Part shown: piece by piece, positions 23,879-32,928 of the stretch | Layout: the number at the start of each line of letters is the position of its first letter | How positions within the stretch are numbered: position 1 is the stretch's first letter | Assembly: GCF_040529335.1 (NCBI RefSeq) | Contig: NZ_CP159534.1 | Span: 7,068,001-7,132,000, forward strand | DNA: 64,000 nt | Reading direction: 5' to 3' | Source: Streptomyces sp. HUAS MG91 | GTDB lineage: Bacteria > Actinomycetota > Actinomycetes > Streptomycetales > Streptomycetaceae | Translations under genes and position numbers: made by a program | Notes under the pieces: model-generated | The model's database searches: none | What the model was told of the DNA's origin: nothing | What the model saw: the letters and a program-made list of their open reading frames with translations, nothing else

Positions 23879-24793
23879 ATGGCACACGGCCACGACCACG
23901 GGCACGAGCAGGGCCACGGGCACGGACACGGTCACGCGCACGACCACGGCAAGGACATGGACTGGTCCCAGATGATCCCGCACCTGGAGCGCGGCGCGGA
24001 GGTCTACGCCCCCCTGTACACCGAGGCCCTGTCCTGGCTGCGCGCGTCGCGGCCCGGCGGCACCGGACTGATCGTCGACGCGGGCGCGGGCCCCGGCGCG
24101 ATCTCCCTGCAACTGGCCCAGGCCTTCCCGGACGCCCGGATCATCGCCGCCGACCCGGAGGAGGCCCTGCTCGCCCGGGCCACCGAGCGGTTCGCCGCGG
24201 CCGGCCTCGCCGACCGCACCGGCACCCTGCGCGTGGAGCTGCCCGACGCGGTGGACGAGCTGCCGGACGACGCCGATCTGATCTGGGCGGCGCGGTCGCT
24301 GCACCACGTCGGCGACCAGCGGGCCGCGATCGCCGCCCTCGCCGGCCGGCTCGCCCCCGGCGGCACCCTCGCCCTCGTCGAGGGCGGCCTGCCGCTGCGC
24401 AGCCTGCCCCGCGACTTCGGCATCGGCCGCCCAGGCCTGGAGACGCGGGCGGACGCCATCGAGGACGAGTGGTTCGACGAGATGCGCCGCTCGTTGCCCG
24501 GCGCCGAGCAGCACGTCGAGGACTGGCCCGCCCTCCTCACGGCCGCCGGACTCGAGGGCGCGCAGTCCCGCACGTTCCTCCTCGACCTCCCGGCGCCCCT
24601 GTCGGCGGCCGGCCGCGAGATGTTGGTCGACATGTGGCAGCGGCGCCGCGGCGTCTTCGAGGAGGCCCTGGCCGCCGACGACATCGCGGCCCTGGACCGG
24701 CTCCTCGACCCGGAGGACGAGCTGGGCCTGTACCGCCGCGAGGATGTGTTCCTGCTGGTCGCGCACACGGTGCACACCGCCGTGAAGGGCTGA
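23879..24793 (+). CDS. Class I SAM-dependent methyltransferase with His-rich N-terminus
   Basis: The protein has 304 residues. The first 24 residues are a His/Gly-rich segment (HGHDHGHEQGHGHGHGHAHD) that looks metal-binding. The Rossmann methyltransferase core follows, with SAM motif I in LIVDAGAGPGAISLQLA (about residues 64-80), an acidic motif II (RIIAADPEEALLA) and a later IWAARSLHHVGD. The substrate is unknown. The His-rich segment recalls nickel or zinc metallochaperones and may store or sense metal rather than take part in catalysis. It is monocistronic and ends at a bidirectional terminator. Confidence 0.87.
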   Translation: MAHGHDHGHEQGHGHGHGHAHDHGKDMDWSQMIPHLERGAEVYAPLYTEALSWLRASRPGGTGLIVDAGAGPGAISLQLAQAFPDARIIAADPEEALLARATERFAAAGLADRTGTLRVELPDAVDELPDDADLIWAARSLHHVGDQRAAIAALAGRLAPGGTLALVEGGLPLRSLPRDFGIGRPGLETRADAIEDEWFDEMRRSLPGAEQHVEDWPALLTAAGLEGAQSRTFLLDLPAPLSAAGREMLVDMWQRRRGVFEEALAADDIAALDRLLDPEDELGLYRREDVFLLVAHTVHTAVKG

Positions 24794-24808
24794 GGGACCG
24801 CACGGCGA

Positions 24809-24840
24809 AGGCCCCCGGCGCATGCTCGCGCCGGGGGCCT
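24809..24840. terminator. Bidirectional hairpin between convergent genes
   Basis: A perfect 13-bp stem, AGGCCCCCGGCGC (24809-24821) with GCGCCGGGGGCCT (24828-24840), and a 6-base loop lie between the convergent methyltransferase and aldo/keto reductase genes. Confidence 0.9.
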
Positions 24841-24862
24841 CGTCGTACCGGGGTGCCGGGAA

Positions 24863-25696
24863 TCAGGCCACGTCGAACTCCGCCGGGTTCGGGCCGAGCC
24901 GCCGGTCCTCGTTGAGCGCGGAGATCGCGCCGAGGTCCTCGGTGTCCAGCTCGAAGCCGAAGACGTCGATGTTCTCCGCGATGCGCGACGGCGTCACCGA
25001 CTTCGGGATCACCACGTTGCCCAGCTGGACGTGCCAGCGCAGGACGACCTGGGCCGGCGTACGGCCGTGCTTCTGGGCGATCGCCACGATGGCCGGGACC
25101 TCCAGGAGGCCCTTGCCCTGGCCGAGCGGCGACCAGGCCTCGGTCGCGATGCCCAGCTCCGCGTGGCGCTCGCGCGAGGCGTGCTGCTGGAGGTGGGGGT
25201 GCAGCTCGATCTGGTTGACCGCCGGGATGATCGAGGTCTCCGCCGTCAGCCGGTCCAGGTGCTCCGGCAGGAAGTTCGAGACGCCGATGGCCTTGGCGCG
25301 GCCGTCCGCGTAGATCTTCTCGAACGCCTTGTACGTGTCCACGTACAGGTCCTTGGACGGCAGCGGCCAGTGGATCAGGTACAGGTCCACGTAGTCGAGA
25401 CCGAGCTTGTCGAGGGACTGGTCGAAGGCGCGGAGCGTCGCGTCGTGACCCTGGTCCGCGTTCCACAGCTTGGTGGTGACGAAGAGCTCCTCGCGGGGCA
25501 CGCCCGACGCGGCGATCGCCTTGCCGGTGCCCTCTTCGTTGCCGTAGATCGCGGCGGTGTCGATGCTCCGGTACCCGGCCTCAAGCGCCGTCGCGACGGC
25601 CCGCTCGGCCTCGTCGTCCGGCACCTGCCACACGCCGAAGCCGAGCTGGGGCATCTCGACGCCGTTGTTCAGGATGATCGGGGGAACCTTGCTCAC
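24863..25696 (-). CDS. Aldo/keto reductase (2,5-diketo-D-gluconate-reductase-like)
   Basis: The protein has 277 residues and matches the AKR5-like family. The tetrad is visible in SIDTAAIYGNEEGTGKA (Asp and Tyr), VTTKLW (Lys) and YLIHWPLP (His), with the C-terminal NADPH-binding tract VIPKSVTPSRIAENIDVFGF. It reduces small aldehydes or keto-acids with NADPH; the substrate is not predictable. The start is taken as GTG 25696 (SKVPPIILNNG), preceded by AAGGAA; the upstream ATGs at 25747 and 25741 add an unconserved leader. It is convergent with the methyltransferase gene. Confidence 0.93.
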   Translation of the reverse strand: MSKVPPIILNNGVEMPQLGFGVWQVPDDEAERAVATALEAGYRSIDTAAIYGNEEGTGKAIAASGVPREELFVTTKLWNADQGHDATLRAFDQSLDKLGLDYVDLYLIHWPLPSKDLYVDTYKAFEKIYADGRAKAIGVSNFLPEHLDRLTAETSIIPAVNQIELHPHLQQHASRERHAELGIATEAWSPLGQGKGLLEVPAIVAIAQKHGRTPAQVVLRWHVQLGNVVIPKSVTPSRIAENIDVFGFELDTEDLGAISALNEDRRLGPNPAEFDVA

Positions 25697-25780
25697 GAGG
25701 TGTCGTTCCTTCGCGTTGTGAGTCAACAGTCGTACTCCCATGGTCAACGATCACGGGCCCCCGCGCATTCCTGCGCGGGA

Positions 25781-26518
25781 TCAACTCTGTGCCGCAGAGT
25801 GATCCCCTTGTGCCCCCAGATACGCCTCGCGCACCCTGCGGTCCGCCCGCACCGCCTCCGGGGCGCCCTCGGCGAGCACCGTCCCGAGGTCGAGGACCAC
25901 GACCCGCGAGCACAGCTCCATCACGAACGCCACGTTGTGCTCGACGAGCAGCACCGCGCACCCGGACTCCTCGGCGAGGCCGCGCACCACGGACGCGAGC
26001 AGCTCCCGCTCCCCGGCCGTCATGCCCGAGGCCGGCTCGTCCAGGAGCAGCACCCGGGGCCGGTCGGCGGCGGCCCGCGCCAGCTCCACCATGCGGGCCC
26101 GGCCGACCGGCAGCGTGCCCGCCCAGGCGCCGGACACATCGGTGAGCCCGCACGCGTCGAGCAGCCCGTCCGCGCGCCCGGCGTCCGCGCCGCCGCGCCG
26201 CCACTCCTGCGCGACGAGCAGATTGTCCGCGACGGTGAGCTGCCCGAACAGCTGCTGGCGCTGGAACGTGCGGCGCATCCCGTGCCGCGCCCGCCACACG
26301 GGGGAGCGGCGGGTGATGTCCGTACCGTCGAGCAGCACCCGGCCCGCGTCGGGCCGCCGGATCCCCGAGACGACATCGAAGAACGTCGTCTTGCCCGCGC
26401 CGTTCGGGCCGATCAGCCCGCACACCTCGCCGGCCGCGAGCCGCAGGTCCACGCCATCGAGGGCGCGGACGCCGCCGAACCGCACGCCGACGCCCTCGAC
26501 CTCCAGTACGTGACGCAT
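25781..26518 (-). CDS. Branched-chain amino-acid-type ABC transporter ATPase, LivG-like
   Basis: The protein has 245 residues, a single ABC domain: Walker A GPNGAGKTT, a weak signature region (LPVGRARMVELARA) and Walker B VLLLDEPASGM, followed by a LivG-type C-terminal tail (AEGAPEAVRADRRVREAYLG). It supplies one of the two ATPases of a Liv-type importer. It overlaps the upstream permease-ATPase gene by one base (TGATG), so the pair is translationally coupled. The signature motif departs from LSGGQ and reads PVGRAR, as is common in LivG proteins. Confidence 0.92.
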   Translation of the reverse strand: MRHVLEVEGVGVRFGGVRALDGVDLRLAAGEVCGLIGPNGAGKTTFFDVVSGIRRPDAGRVLLDGTDITRRSPVWRARHGMRRTFQRQQLFGQLTVADNLLVAQEWRRGGADAGRADGLLDACGLTDVSGAWAGTLPVGRARMVELARAAADRPRVLLLDEPASGMTAGERELLASVVRGLAEESGCAVLLVEHNVAFVMELCSRVVVLDLGTVLAEGAPEAVRADRRVREAYLGAQGDHSAAQS

Positions 26519-29181
26519 CAGCGCTCCGCCTTCCCGGCCGCCGCGATCCCGAGGTACGCGTCCGTGAGCCGCTCCGTCTCGACCTGTTCGCGCGGCCCGC
26601 ACCAGGTGACCCGGCCCTGCGTGAGATACGCCACGGTGTCCGCGACGCCGAGGATCTCCGACGCCTTCTCCTCCACGAGCAGCAGCCCGGTGCCCGCGTC
26701 GCGGAGTTCGGCGAGCAGCCGGTACACCTCGTCGACGACGCGGGGCGCGAGGCCGAGCGACGGCTCGTCCGCGATCAGCACGCGCGGCGGTGCGTGCAGC
26801 AGCGGCGCCAGCGCGAGCAACTGCTGTTCGCCGCCGGAGAGCGAGCCGGCCGCCACCTCGCGCCGCGCGGCAAGACCGGTGAAGCGCGCGTACACCGCCG
26901 ACCGGTCCTTCTTGAGCGGCAGCCGCAGGGCGAGGTTCTCGTCGACCGTCAGCGACGGGAAGATGCCGCGGCCCTCCGGTGCCAGCACGACCCCGGCCCG
27001 CGCCCGGCGCACCGCCCCCTGCCGTCCGGCCGCCGCCCCGGCGACGTACACCTGGCCGTGCGCCGGGGCCAGCAGTCCGGCCGCCACCTTGCACGTGGTC
27101 GACTTCCCGGAGCCGTTGGGCCCGAGCAGCGCCACGATCTCTCCCGGGCGGACGGTCAGGCCGACGCCCCGGAGGACCGGCGCGCCGTCGTATCCGGCCT
27201 GTACGCCGACGAGTTGGAGCGCGGCGTCCGGGTCCGGGCCGCCGCCGGAGACCGGCTCCCCGTCCACCGCGACGGTCGCGCGCCGCCGGTGCCCGCGCAC
27301 GGAGAACGCCGCGCAGTATCCGTCCGGGTCGTTGGCGAGCGCCAGCCCGGCGAGGCCGAACAGGATCACCGGGAGCTGCGCCGAATCGGTCACGTAGTCG
27401 CTGATCAGGTGGGGGACGACGGCGAAGGTGAGCCCGGCGACCACCGCGAACTGCGGCCGCCGCACCCCGGCCGCGACCACCACCGCGAGCCAGATCAGCC
27501 CGGTCATCGCCGTGAAGTCGGTCGCGGTGATACGGGTGTTGTACGACGCGTACATCACGCCGCCGAACCCGGCGAGCCCCGCCGAGAGCGTGAACAGCAG
27601 CAGCTTGGTGCGGACGACGGACACCCCCGACGCCATCGCCGCCGCCGGTGCCGAGCGCACCGCCAGCATCGCCCGCCCGGCCCGTGAGCCGCGCAGCGCG
27701 CCGAGCCCCGCCACGGCCGCCGCGCACAGCACCAGCATCGCCACGCCCATCGCCCGGTCGTCGCCCAGGTCGACGGGGCCGAGGACCGGGCGGGGGATCT
27801 CCCACCCGGTGTCGCCGTTGCGCAGCGGGCCCATCTGGAACAGGACCTGGTCGGCGAGGAAGGCGAGGGCCAGCGTGGCCAGGGCCAGTGAACGCCCGCC
27901 GAGCCGCAGCGCCGGGAGGGCCACCAGGGCGCCGAGCACGGCGGCCGCGCACGTCCCGATCAGCGCCGCCCCGAGGAACGGCACCCCGTGGCTCATCAGC
28001 AGCCCGGCGACCAGTGCCGCGCCCGTCACGAAGGTGGCCTGCGCGAGCGAGACCATCGCGCCGAGCCCGGTGACCACGGTGAACGACATGAACACCAGGG
28101 AGATCGCCAGGCCCTGGGCGAGGATCCCGCTCCAGAACGGCGTGGTGACGGTGTAGAAGGCGACGGCCAGCAGCGCGCCCGCCACCGCCCACGGTCCCCA
28201 CCGCCGCGCCCACGGCTTCCCCGCCAGATAGTCCACGGGCGGCGCCTCCACCGCGGCCGTGCCCGCCGTGCGCTGCCGCCGGGTGAGCAGCAGCAGCCCG
28301 GCGAACAGGATCAGGAACGGCACCGCCGTGCGGAACCCGGTGATCCGCTCGGCGAACGAGGCGTACCCGGCGACCAGGTTCTGCAGCACGCCGAGTCCGA
28401 GCCCGCCCGCGAAGGCGAGCGGCACGGACAGGAACCGGCCGAGCACCGCGGCCGTCGCCGACACGAACAGGAAGAGCGTGAAGTCGTGCGAGGAGAGACC
28501 GAGCAGGGGAGTGGCGAGCACCCCGGCGAGCCCCGCGAGGCCCGACGACAGCATCCAGGCCACCGACGACAGCCGGTCCGCGCTCAGCCCGCGCAGTTCG
28601 ACGAGGGTGCGGTTGTCGACGGTGGCCCGCAGCCGGAGCCCCAGCGTCGTGCGGCGCAGCAGGATCCACAGGCCCAGCGCGACGACGGCGGTCGTCACCC
28701 ACGTGATCAGCTGGTCGGAGTCGACGCCGACGCCGTCCATCAGCGGCCAGTTCTTCGCCGGGCTCGGCCCGACCCCCGGCAGCCCGAACTGGTTCTCCGC
28801 GGGCAGCACGGCCGCGCCCGCGTCGTCGAGCAGCTCGACCGCCCACAGGCCGAGCGCGGGCAGCGCCACGAGCAGCCCGATCGTGGCGACGATCTGCGCG
28901 GTCTCCCCGACCCGCGCCAGTTTGCGGAACATCAGCCGGTCGAGTCCCCAGCCGAGGGCGGGCGCCACCACCAGGACGAGCAGCAGCGCGGTGGGCACCG
29001 CGGGCCAGCCGAGGCCCGAGTGCAGTTCGTAGAAGGCGAGCGCGCAGAGGTAGGCGGTGGCGCCGTGCGCGAAGTTGAACAGCCCCGACGCCGAGTAGGA
29101 GAGCACGAGCCCGGTGGCGAGCAGCGCGTACAGCGCACCCGACACGAGCCCGCTCAGGACGAAGGCGAGCAGGTCGGTCAT
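26518..29181 (-). CDS. Fused LivH-LivM-LivF: two permease domains and an ATPase in one polypeptide
   Basis: The protein has 887 residues. Residues about 1-300 are a LivH-like permease (SGLVSGALYALLATGLVLSY start, SGLFNFAHGA). Residues about 325-630 are a LivM-like permease (AQGLAISLVFMSFTVVTGLG, SLAQATFVTGAALVAGLL). Residues about 655-887 are a LivF-like ATPase with Walker A GPNGSGKST, signature LSGGEQQ and Walker B VLIADEPSLGL. The three proteins are normally separate. The linkers (about 300-325 and 630-655) are Arg/Pro/Gly-rich and probably cytoplasmic. It overlaps the LivG-like gene by one base and starts 22 bases after the substrate-binding protein gene. It imports an amino acid or related small molecule of unknown identity. 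Confidence 0.92.
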   Translation of the reverse strand: MTDLLAFVLSGLVSGALYALLATGLVLSYSASGLFNFAHGATAYLCALAFYELHSGLGWPAVPTALLLVLVVAPALGWGLDRLMFRKLARVGETAQIVATIGLLVALPALGLWAVELLDDAGAAVLPAENQFGLPGVGPSPAKNWPLMDGVGVDSDQLITWVTTAVVALGLWILLRRTTLGLRLRATVDNRTLVELRGLSADRLSSVAWMLSSGLAGLAGVLATPLLGLSSHDFTLFLFVSATAAVLGRFLSVPLAFAGGLGLGVLQNLVAGYASFAERITGFRTAVPFLILFAGLLLLTRRQRTAGTAAVEAPPVDYLAGKPWARRWGPWAVAGALLAVAFYTVTTPFWSGILAQGLAISLVFMSFTVVTGLGAMVSLAQATFVTGAALVAGLLMSHGVPFLGAALIGTCAAAVLGALVALPALRLGGRSLALATLALAFLADQVLFQMGPLRNGDTGWEIPRPVLGPVDLGDDRAMGVAMLVLCAAAVAGLGALRGSRAGRAMLAVRSAPAAAMASGVSVVRTKLLLFTLSAGLAGFGGVMYASYNTRITATDFTAMTGLIWLAVVVAAGVRRPQFAVVAGLTFAVVPHLISDYVTDSAQLPVILFGLAGLALANDPDGYCAAFSVRGHRRRATVAVDGEPVSGGGPDPDAALQLVGVQAGYDGAPVLRGVGLTVRPGEIVALLGPNGSGKSTTCKVAAGLLAPAHGQVYVAGAAAGRQGAVRRARAGVVLAPEGRGIFPSLTVDENLALRLPLKKDRSAVYARFTGLAARREVAAGSLSGGEQQLLALAPLLHAPPRVLIADEPSLGLAPRVVDEVYRLLAELRDAGTGLLLVEEKASEILGVADTVAYLTQGRVTWCGPREQVETERLTDAYLGIAAAGKAER

Positions 29182-29203
29182 GCGAGAAGCCCTTCAGACG
29201 GAC

Positions 29204-30457
29204 CTACGTGAACGGGATCGGCGTGTAGCACTTGAACGGCGACGACACCGTGTACGCCCCGCCCTTGAGCTGCACCAGCGCTCCGCAGCCGAACGACTCC
29301 TTCTGCCCGGCGGGCAGCCGTCGGCTCCCCACCAGCGTCCCGGAGTCCGAGAACCCGTTCGCCGCCTTCTGGAACGACGCCACCGTCAGGTCCTTGCCGG
29401 CCTTCCGCGCGACGGCGAGGAAGAGATCGGCGCTCATGTAACCGGTCATCATGTGCATGTTCAGCGGGACCTTCTTGCCCGCGGCCTTCTCGATGTCGGC
29501 CTTGAACTGCTTCATCCGGGGCGAGTCCGACTCGAACGGCTCGAAGGACAGCAGCACGTGCACCCCGTCGAGCGCCTGTTTCGTCGCGCTCTTCGCGAGC
29601 AGCCCCGGGTCGTAGTCCGTCGGATCGGTGAGCACCCCCTTGAAGCCGGTGCGCTTGACGGCCGTGAACAGCCCGATGTTGTACGGGGTCTGCATGACGG
29701 AGACGACCACGTCGGGCGCCTTGCCGCCGTCGCTGCGCAGCAGTTCCTTCGTGTACGCCGACCAGTCGCTCGGCACGGACGTCGCGGGCACCGATGCCTT
29801 GGCGTACGTCACCTTGTAGCCCGCCGAGGCGAAGGACTGCTTGTAGGTGCGGATGGCGAAGGTGCCGGCGTCGTTGTCGTTGGCCAGGATCGCGACGGTC
29901 CTTCCCTTCGAGCCGTCCGTGACGTTCTTCAGGCCCTCCGGCCAGGTCTGCGAGATGGTGCCGCCCGGCATCGGCACCATGCAGCCGCCGAAGCCGTAGA
30001 TGTAGGTCGGTCCGCAGAACGACGGCAGGGTGCCCCAGCCGAACGTCGGCACCTTCTGCTTCTGCAGGAAGTCCGCCCCGGAGAACGTCACCGAGCTCAT
30101 CGGCGCGATCGCGAACACCTTCTCCTGCTGGACCAGCTTGCGGGCCGCGGCCAGGTTCTTCGCCGGGTCCTGGCCGTCGTCCTCCGCACCCAGGTAGTCG
30201 ATCCTCCGGCCGTTGACCCCGCCCTCCGCGTTGGCGCGGTCGAAGCGGGCCTTCGCGCCCAGGTCGGTGTCCTTCTTGCTGTATCCGCTCGCGGTCGTCA
30301 TCGAGACGATGCCGCCGACCTTGATGGAGTCGTCGCTCACTCCCCGTACCGAGGCGCCCTTGCCGTCCGGCGAGGAGTCGGTGGCGGTGGAGTTGCAGGC
30401 GGTGGCGAGCAGGAGCGCCGCCACAGTGGCGGTGATGGCGCGGATCGGTCGCGACAC
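29204..30457 (-). CDS. ABC transporter substrate-binding lipoprotein, LivK/Peripla_BP_6-like
   Basis: The protein has 417 residues. The signal peptide ends in the lipobox LLATAC (Cys21), so the mature protein is a lipoprotein on the outer face of the membrane. The body has the type I periplasmic-binding fold of LivK/amide-binding proteins (VGGIVSMTTASGYSKKDTDL, GRTVAILANDNDAGTFAIRT). It is the first gene of the three-gene transporter unit. The ligand is unknown; the family binds branched-chain amino acids, amides, urea and aromatic compounds. Two direct repeats upstream (30503 and 30536) may be operators. Confidence 0.92.
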   Translation of the reverse strand: MSRPIRAITATVAALLLATACNSTATDSSPDGKGASVRGVSDDSIKVGGIVSMTTASGYSKKDTDLGAKARFDRANAEGGVNGRRIDYLGAEDDGQDPAKNLAAARKLVQQEKVFAIAPMSSVTFSGADFLQKQKVPTFGWGTLPSFCGPTYIYGFGGCMVPMPGGTISQTWPEGLKNVTDGSKGRTVAILANDNDAGTFAIRTYKQSFASAGYKVTYAKASVPATSVPSDWSAYTKELLRSDGGKAPDVVVSVMQTPYNIGLFTAVKRTGFKGVLTDPTDYDPGLLAKSATKQALDGVHVLLSFEPFESDSPRMKQFKADIEKAAGKKVPLNMHMMTGYMSADLFLAVARKAGKDLTVASFQKAANGFSDSGTLVGSRRLPAGQKESFGCGALVQLKGGAYTVSSPFKCYTPIPFT

Positions 30458-30502
30458 GGTCGGGCCCCCTCCGTCGAAGTGAGGGTGATTCTGTGTCCGA
30501 CC

Positions 30503-30548
30503 TGATGAACCGTCAATAACTGACGCGTCGCTGATTGATGAACCGTCA
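30503..30548. promoter_or_regulatory. Two direct copies of TGATGAACCGTCA upstream of the Liv-type operon
   Basis: The 13-mer TGATGAACCGTCA occurs at 30503-30515 and 30536-30548, 33 bases apart (about three helical turns, so on the same DNA face). The second copy contains the stop codon of the upstream molybdoenzyme gene. The spacing and location before the binding-protein gene suggest a regulator site or activator repeat; no cognate regulator is in the window. Confidence 0.6.
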
Positions 30549-32852
30549 GATCTGTTGTCGCCGCACCTCGACCGCCAGGTGCTTCATCAGCGGCTGATCG
30601 CTCTGCGGGCTGAAGTCGCCGATCGCGCACAGGACGTTGAGCTCCGGCATGTAGCCCACGGCGCAGCCGCGCGGCAGGTCGTACGGCACCGCGCGGTAGC
30701 CGTGCACCGACCGCCGCGACCCGTCCCGCGCCACCGAGGTGATGTCGACGAGATCCATGTCCGCCAGGCCGCGCTCGCGCATGTCGTCCGCGTTGAGGAA
30801 CACCAGCGTGCGCAGGTTGCGCACGCCCCGGTAGCGGTCGTCGGAGGAGTAGATCGTGGTGTTCCACTGGTCGTGCGAGCGGACCGTCGCCAGGGTCAGC
30901 AGGCCCACGCCGGGGCTGGGATCCGGCAGCGCGGCCAGCGAGAACTCGGCCCGCCCGGACGCCGTCAGGAAGATCCGCTCCCGGGCCGGCTGCCGCAGCC
31001 GGAACCCGTGCGGGCCGCGCACCCGCCGGTTGAAGTCCTCGAACCCGTCGAGCGCGCGCTGCATGGTGTCGCGGATCCGGTCGTAGTCGCCGGTGTACTC
31101 CTCCCAGGGCGTCGCGGAGTCGGGCAGCACGGCCCGCGCCATCCGGGCGATGATCGCGGGCTCGGAGAGCAGATGCGAGGACGCGGGCCGCTTCATGCCC
31201 CGCGACAGGTGCACCATGCTCATCGAGTCCTCGACCGAGACCGCCTGCGGCCCGCCCTCCTGGAGGTCCTTCTCGGTGCGGCCCAGACAGGGCAGGATCA
31301 GCGCCCTGCGCCCGTGCACCAGGTGCGAGCGGTTCAGCTTGGTCGACACCTGAACCGTCAACTCGCAGTTCCGCAGGGCCTCTTCGGTATAGACGGGGTC
31401 GGGGGCGGCCCGTACGAAGTTGCCGCCCATGCCGACGAACACCGTCGCCTCACCGGCGTGCATCGCCTCGATGCCGCGCACGGTGTCGAGGCCCGGCTCG
31501 CGCGGCGGGTCGATGCCGCACGCCTCGGCGAGCCGGTCCAGGAACTCCTTCTTCGGCCGGTGGTCGATGCCGCACGTGCGGTTGCCCTGGACGTTGCTGT
31601 GCCCGCGGATGGGGCACGGGCCCGCGCCCTCCCGGCCGACGTTGCCGCGCAGCAGCAGGAGGTTCACGATCTCGCGGACCGTGTCGACGCCGTGCTCCTG
31701 CTGCGTGATGCCGAGACACCAGCTGATCACCGTACGGGCGGAGCCGAGATAAACCTCGGCGGCCTGTTCCATGGCGTCGCGGCTCAGGCCGCTCGCCGCC
31801 TCCAGGTCCGCCCACTCGGTCCCGGCGCACAGGTCGCGGTAGGCCTCGAAGCCCTCCGTGAAGCGGTCCAGGAACTCCCGGTCGACCGCCTTCGGGTCCC
31901 GCTCGGCGCGCTCCAGGACGTGCTTGGCGATGCCGCGCAGCAGGGCCAGATCGCCGCCGATGCGCGGCTGGAGGTTCAGGGTGCCGGTCCTGGTCGCCTT
32001 GAAGGTGGCCATCGCGGCGAAGTCGTGCGGCACGATCGTGCGGCCCGCCGCCGCCTCCACCAGCGGGTTGATGTGCACGATCTGCGCCCCGCGGTCGTAG
32101 GCACGGGCGAGCGTGGTGATCATGCGGGGGACGTTCGACGCGGCGTTCACGCCCATCACGAACAGCGCGTCCGCCTGGTCGAGATCGTTCAGGTCGACGG
32201 TGCCCTTGCCGGTGCCGAGCGCCGCGGTCAGCGCCCGGCCGCTCGCCTCGTGGCACATGTTCGAGCAGTCGGGCAGGTTGTTGGTGCCGAACTCACGGGC
32301 GAAGAGCTGGTAGAGGAACGTCGCCTCGTTGCTCAGCCGGCCCGAGGTGTAGAACAGCGCCCGGTCGGGGGAGTCGAGGCCGCGCAGCGTCTCGCCGACG
32401 ATGCCGAAGGCGGTCTCCCACGACACCGGCACGTACGTGTCGGTGCCGGCGTCGTACGCGAGCGGGCCGACCAGCCGGCCCTGGTCCTCCAAGTCGTGGT
32501 CCGGCCACGCGGCCAGCTCGGTCACCGTGTGCCGGGCGAAGAACTCGGCGCCCGCGCGCTTCGGCGTCATCTCCCAGGTGGAGTGCTTGATGCCGTTCTC
32601 GCACAGGTCGAGCGTCAGCCCGTGCTGGTCGTCGGGCCAGGCGCACCCCGGGCAGTCGAAGCCGCGGTCCGGGTGGTTCATGGTCGTCATGATCCGCGCG
32701 CTGTTGACCGGCTCCTTCGCCTTCGCCAGCACCTTCCCCACGGACTTCGCCGCGCCCCAGCCCGCCGTGGGGTGGTGGTAGGGCTCGTGCGAGGGCTCGC
32801 CGCCGGACGGTCCGTAGCCGCCGTTCGGGGTCGCGGGGGGTGCGCTGCTCAT
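30546..32852 (-). CDS. FdhF/YdeP-family molybdopterin oxidoreductase
   Basis: The protein has 768 residues. The cluster of FDCPGCAWPD, DCSNMCHEASG and GPCPIRGHSNVQGNRTCG identifies the FdhF/YdeP branch of the bis-MGD oxidoreductases. The C-terminal domain (LATVRSHDQWNTTIYS, VGYMPELNVL) binds the molybdopterin dinucleotide. YdeP proteins are formate-dehydrogenase-like, but their substrate is not established; E. coli YdeP is linked to acid resistance. The start MSSAPPATPN (32852) has an AAGG-type site. It is probably cytoplasmic, as no Tat leader is visible. The FdhD encoded at 37.3-38.1 kb could serve it as well as the formate dehydrogenase. Confidence 0.92.
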   Translation of the reverse strand: MSSAPPATPNGGYGPSGGEPSHEPYHHPTAGWGAAKSVGKVLAKAKEPVNSARIMTTMNHPDRGFDCPGCAWPDDQHGLTLDLCENGIKHSTWEMTPKRAGAEFFARHTVTELAAWPDHDLEDQGRLVGPLAYDAGTDTYVPVSWETAFGIVGETLRGLDSPDRALFYTSGRLSNEATFLYQLFAREFGTNNLPDCSNMCHEASGRALTAALGTGKGTVDLNDLDQADALFVMGVNAASNVPRMITTLARAYDRGAQIVHINPLVEAAAGRTIVPHDFAAMATFKATRTGTLNLQPRIGGDLALLRGIAKHVLERAERDPKAVDREFLDRFTEGFEAYRDLCAGTEWADLEAASGLSRDAMEQAAEVYLGSARTVISWCLGITQQEHGVDTVREIVNLLLLRGNVGREGAGPCPIRGHSNVQGNRTCGIDHRPKKEFLDRLAEACGIDPPREPGLDTVRGIEAMHAGEATVFVGMGGNFVRAAPDPVYTEEALRNCELTVQVSTKLNRSHLVHGRRALILPCLGRTEKDLQEGGPQAVSVEDSMSMVHLSRGMKRPASSHLLSEPAIIARMARAVLPDSATPWEEYTGDYDRIRDTMQRALDGFEDFNRRVRGPHGFRLRQPARERIFLTASGRAEFSLAALPDPSPGVGLLTLATVRSHDQWNTTIYSSDDRYRGVRNLRTLVFLNADDMRERGLADMDLVDITSVARDGSRRSVHGYRAVPYDLPRGCAVGYMPELNVLCAIGDFSPQSDQPLMKHLAVEVRRQQI

Positions 32853-32928
32853 CGTTCGGCCTTCCGCAGGTTCCGGGTGCCTCACTGACGAACGTACGGG
32901 AAGGTCCGGATCGGTGCCCGCCGGAAGG

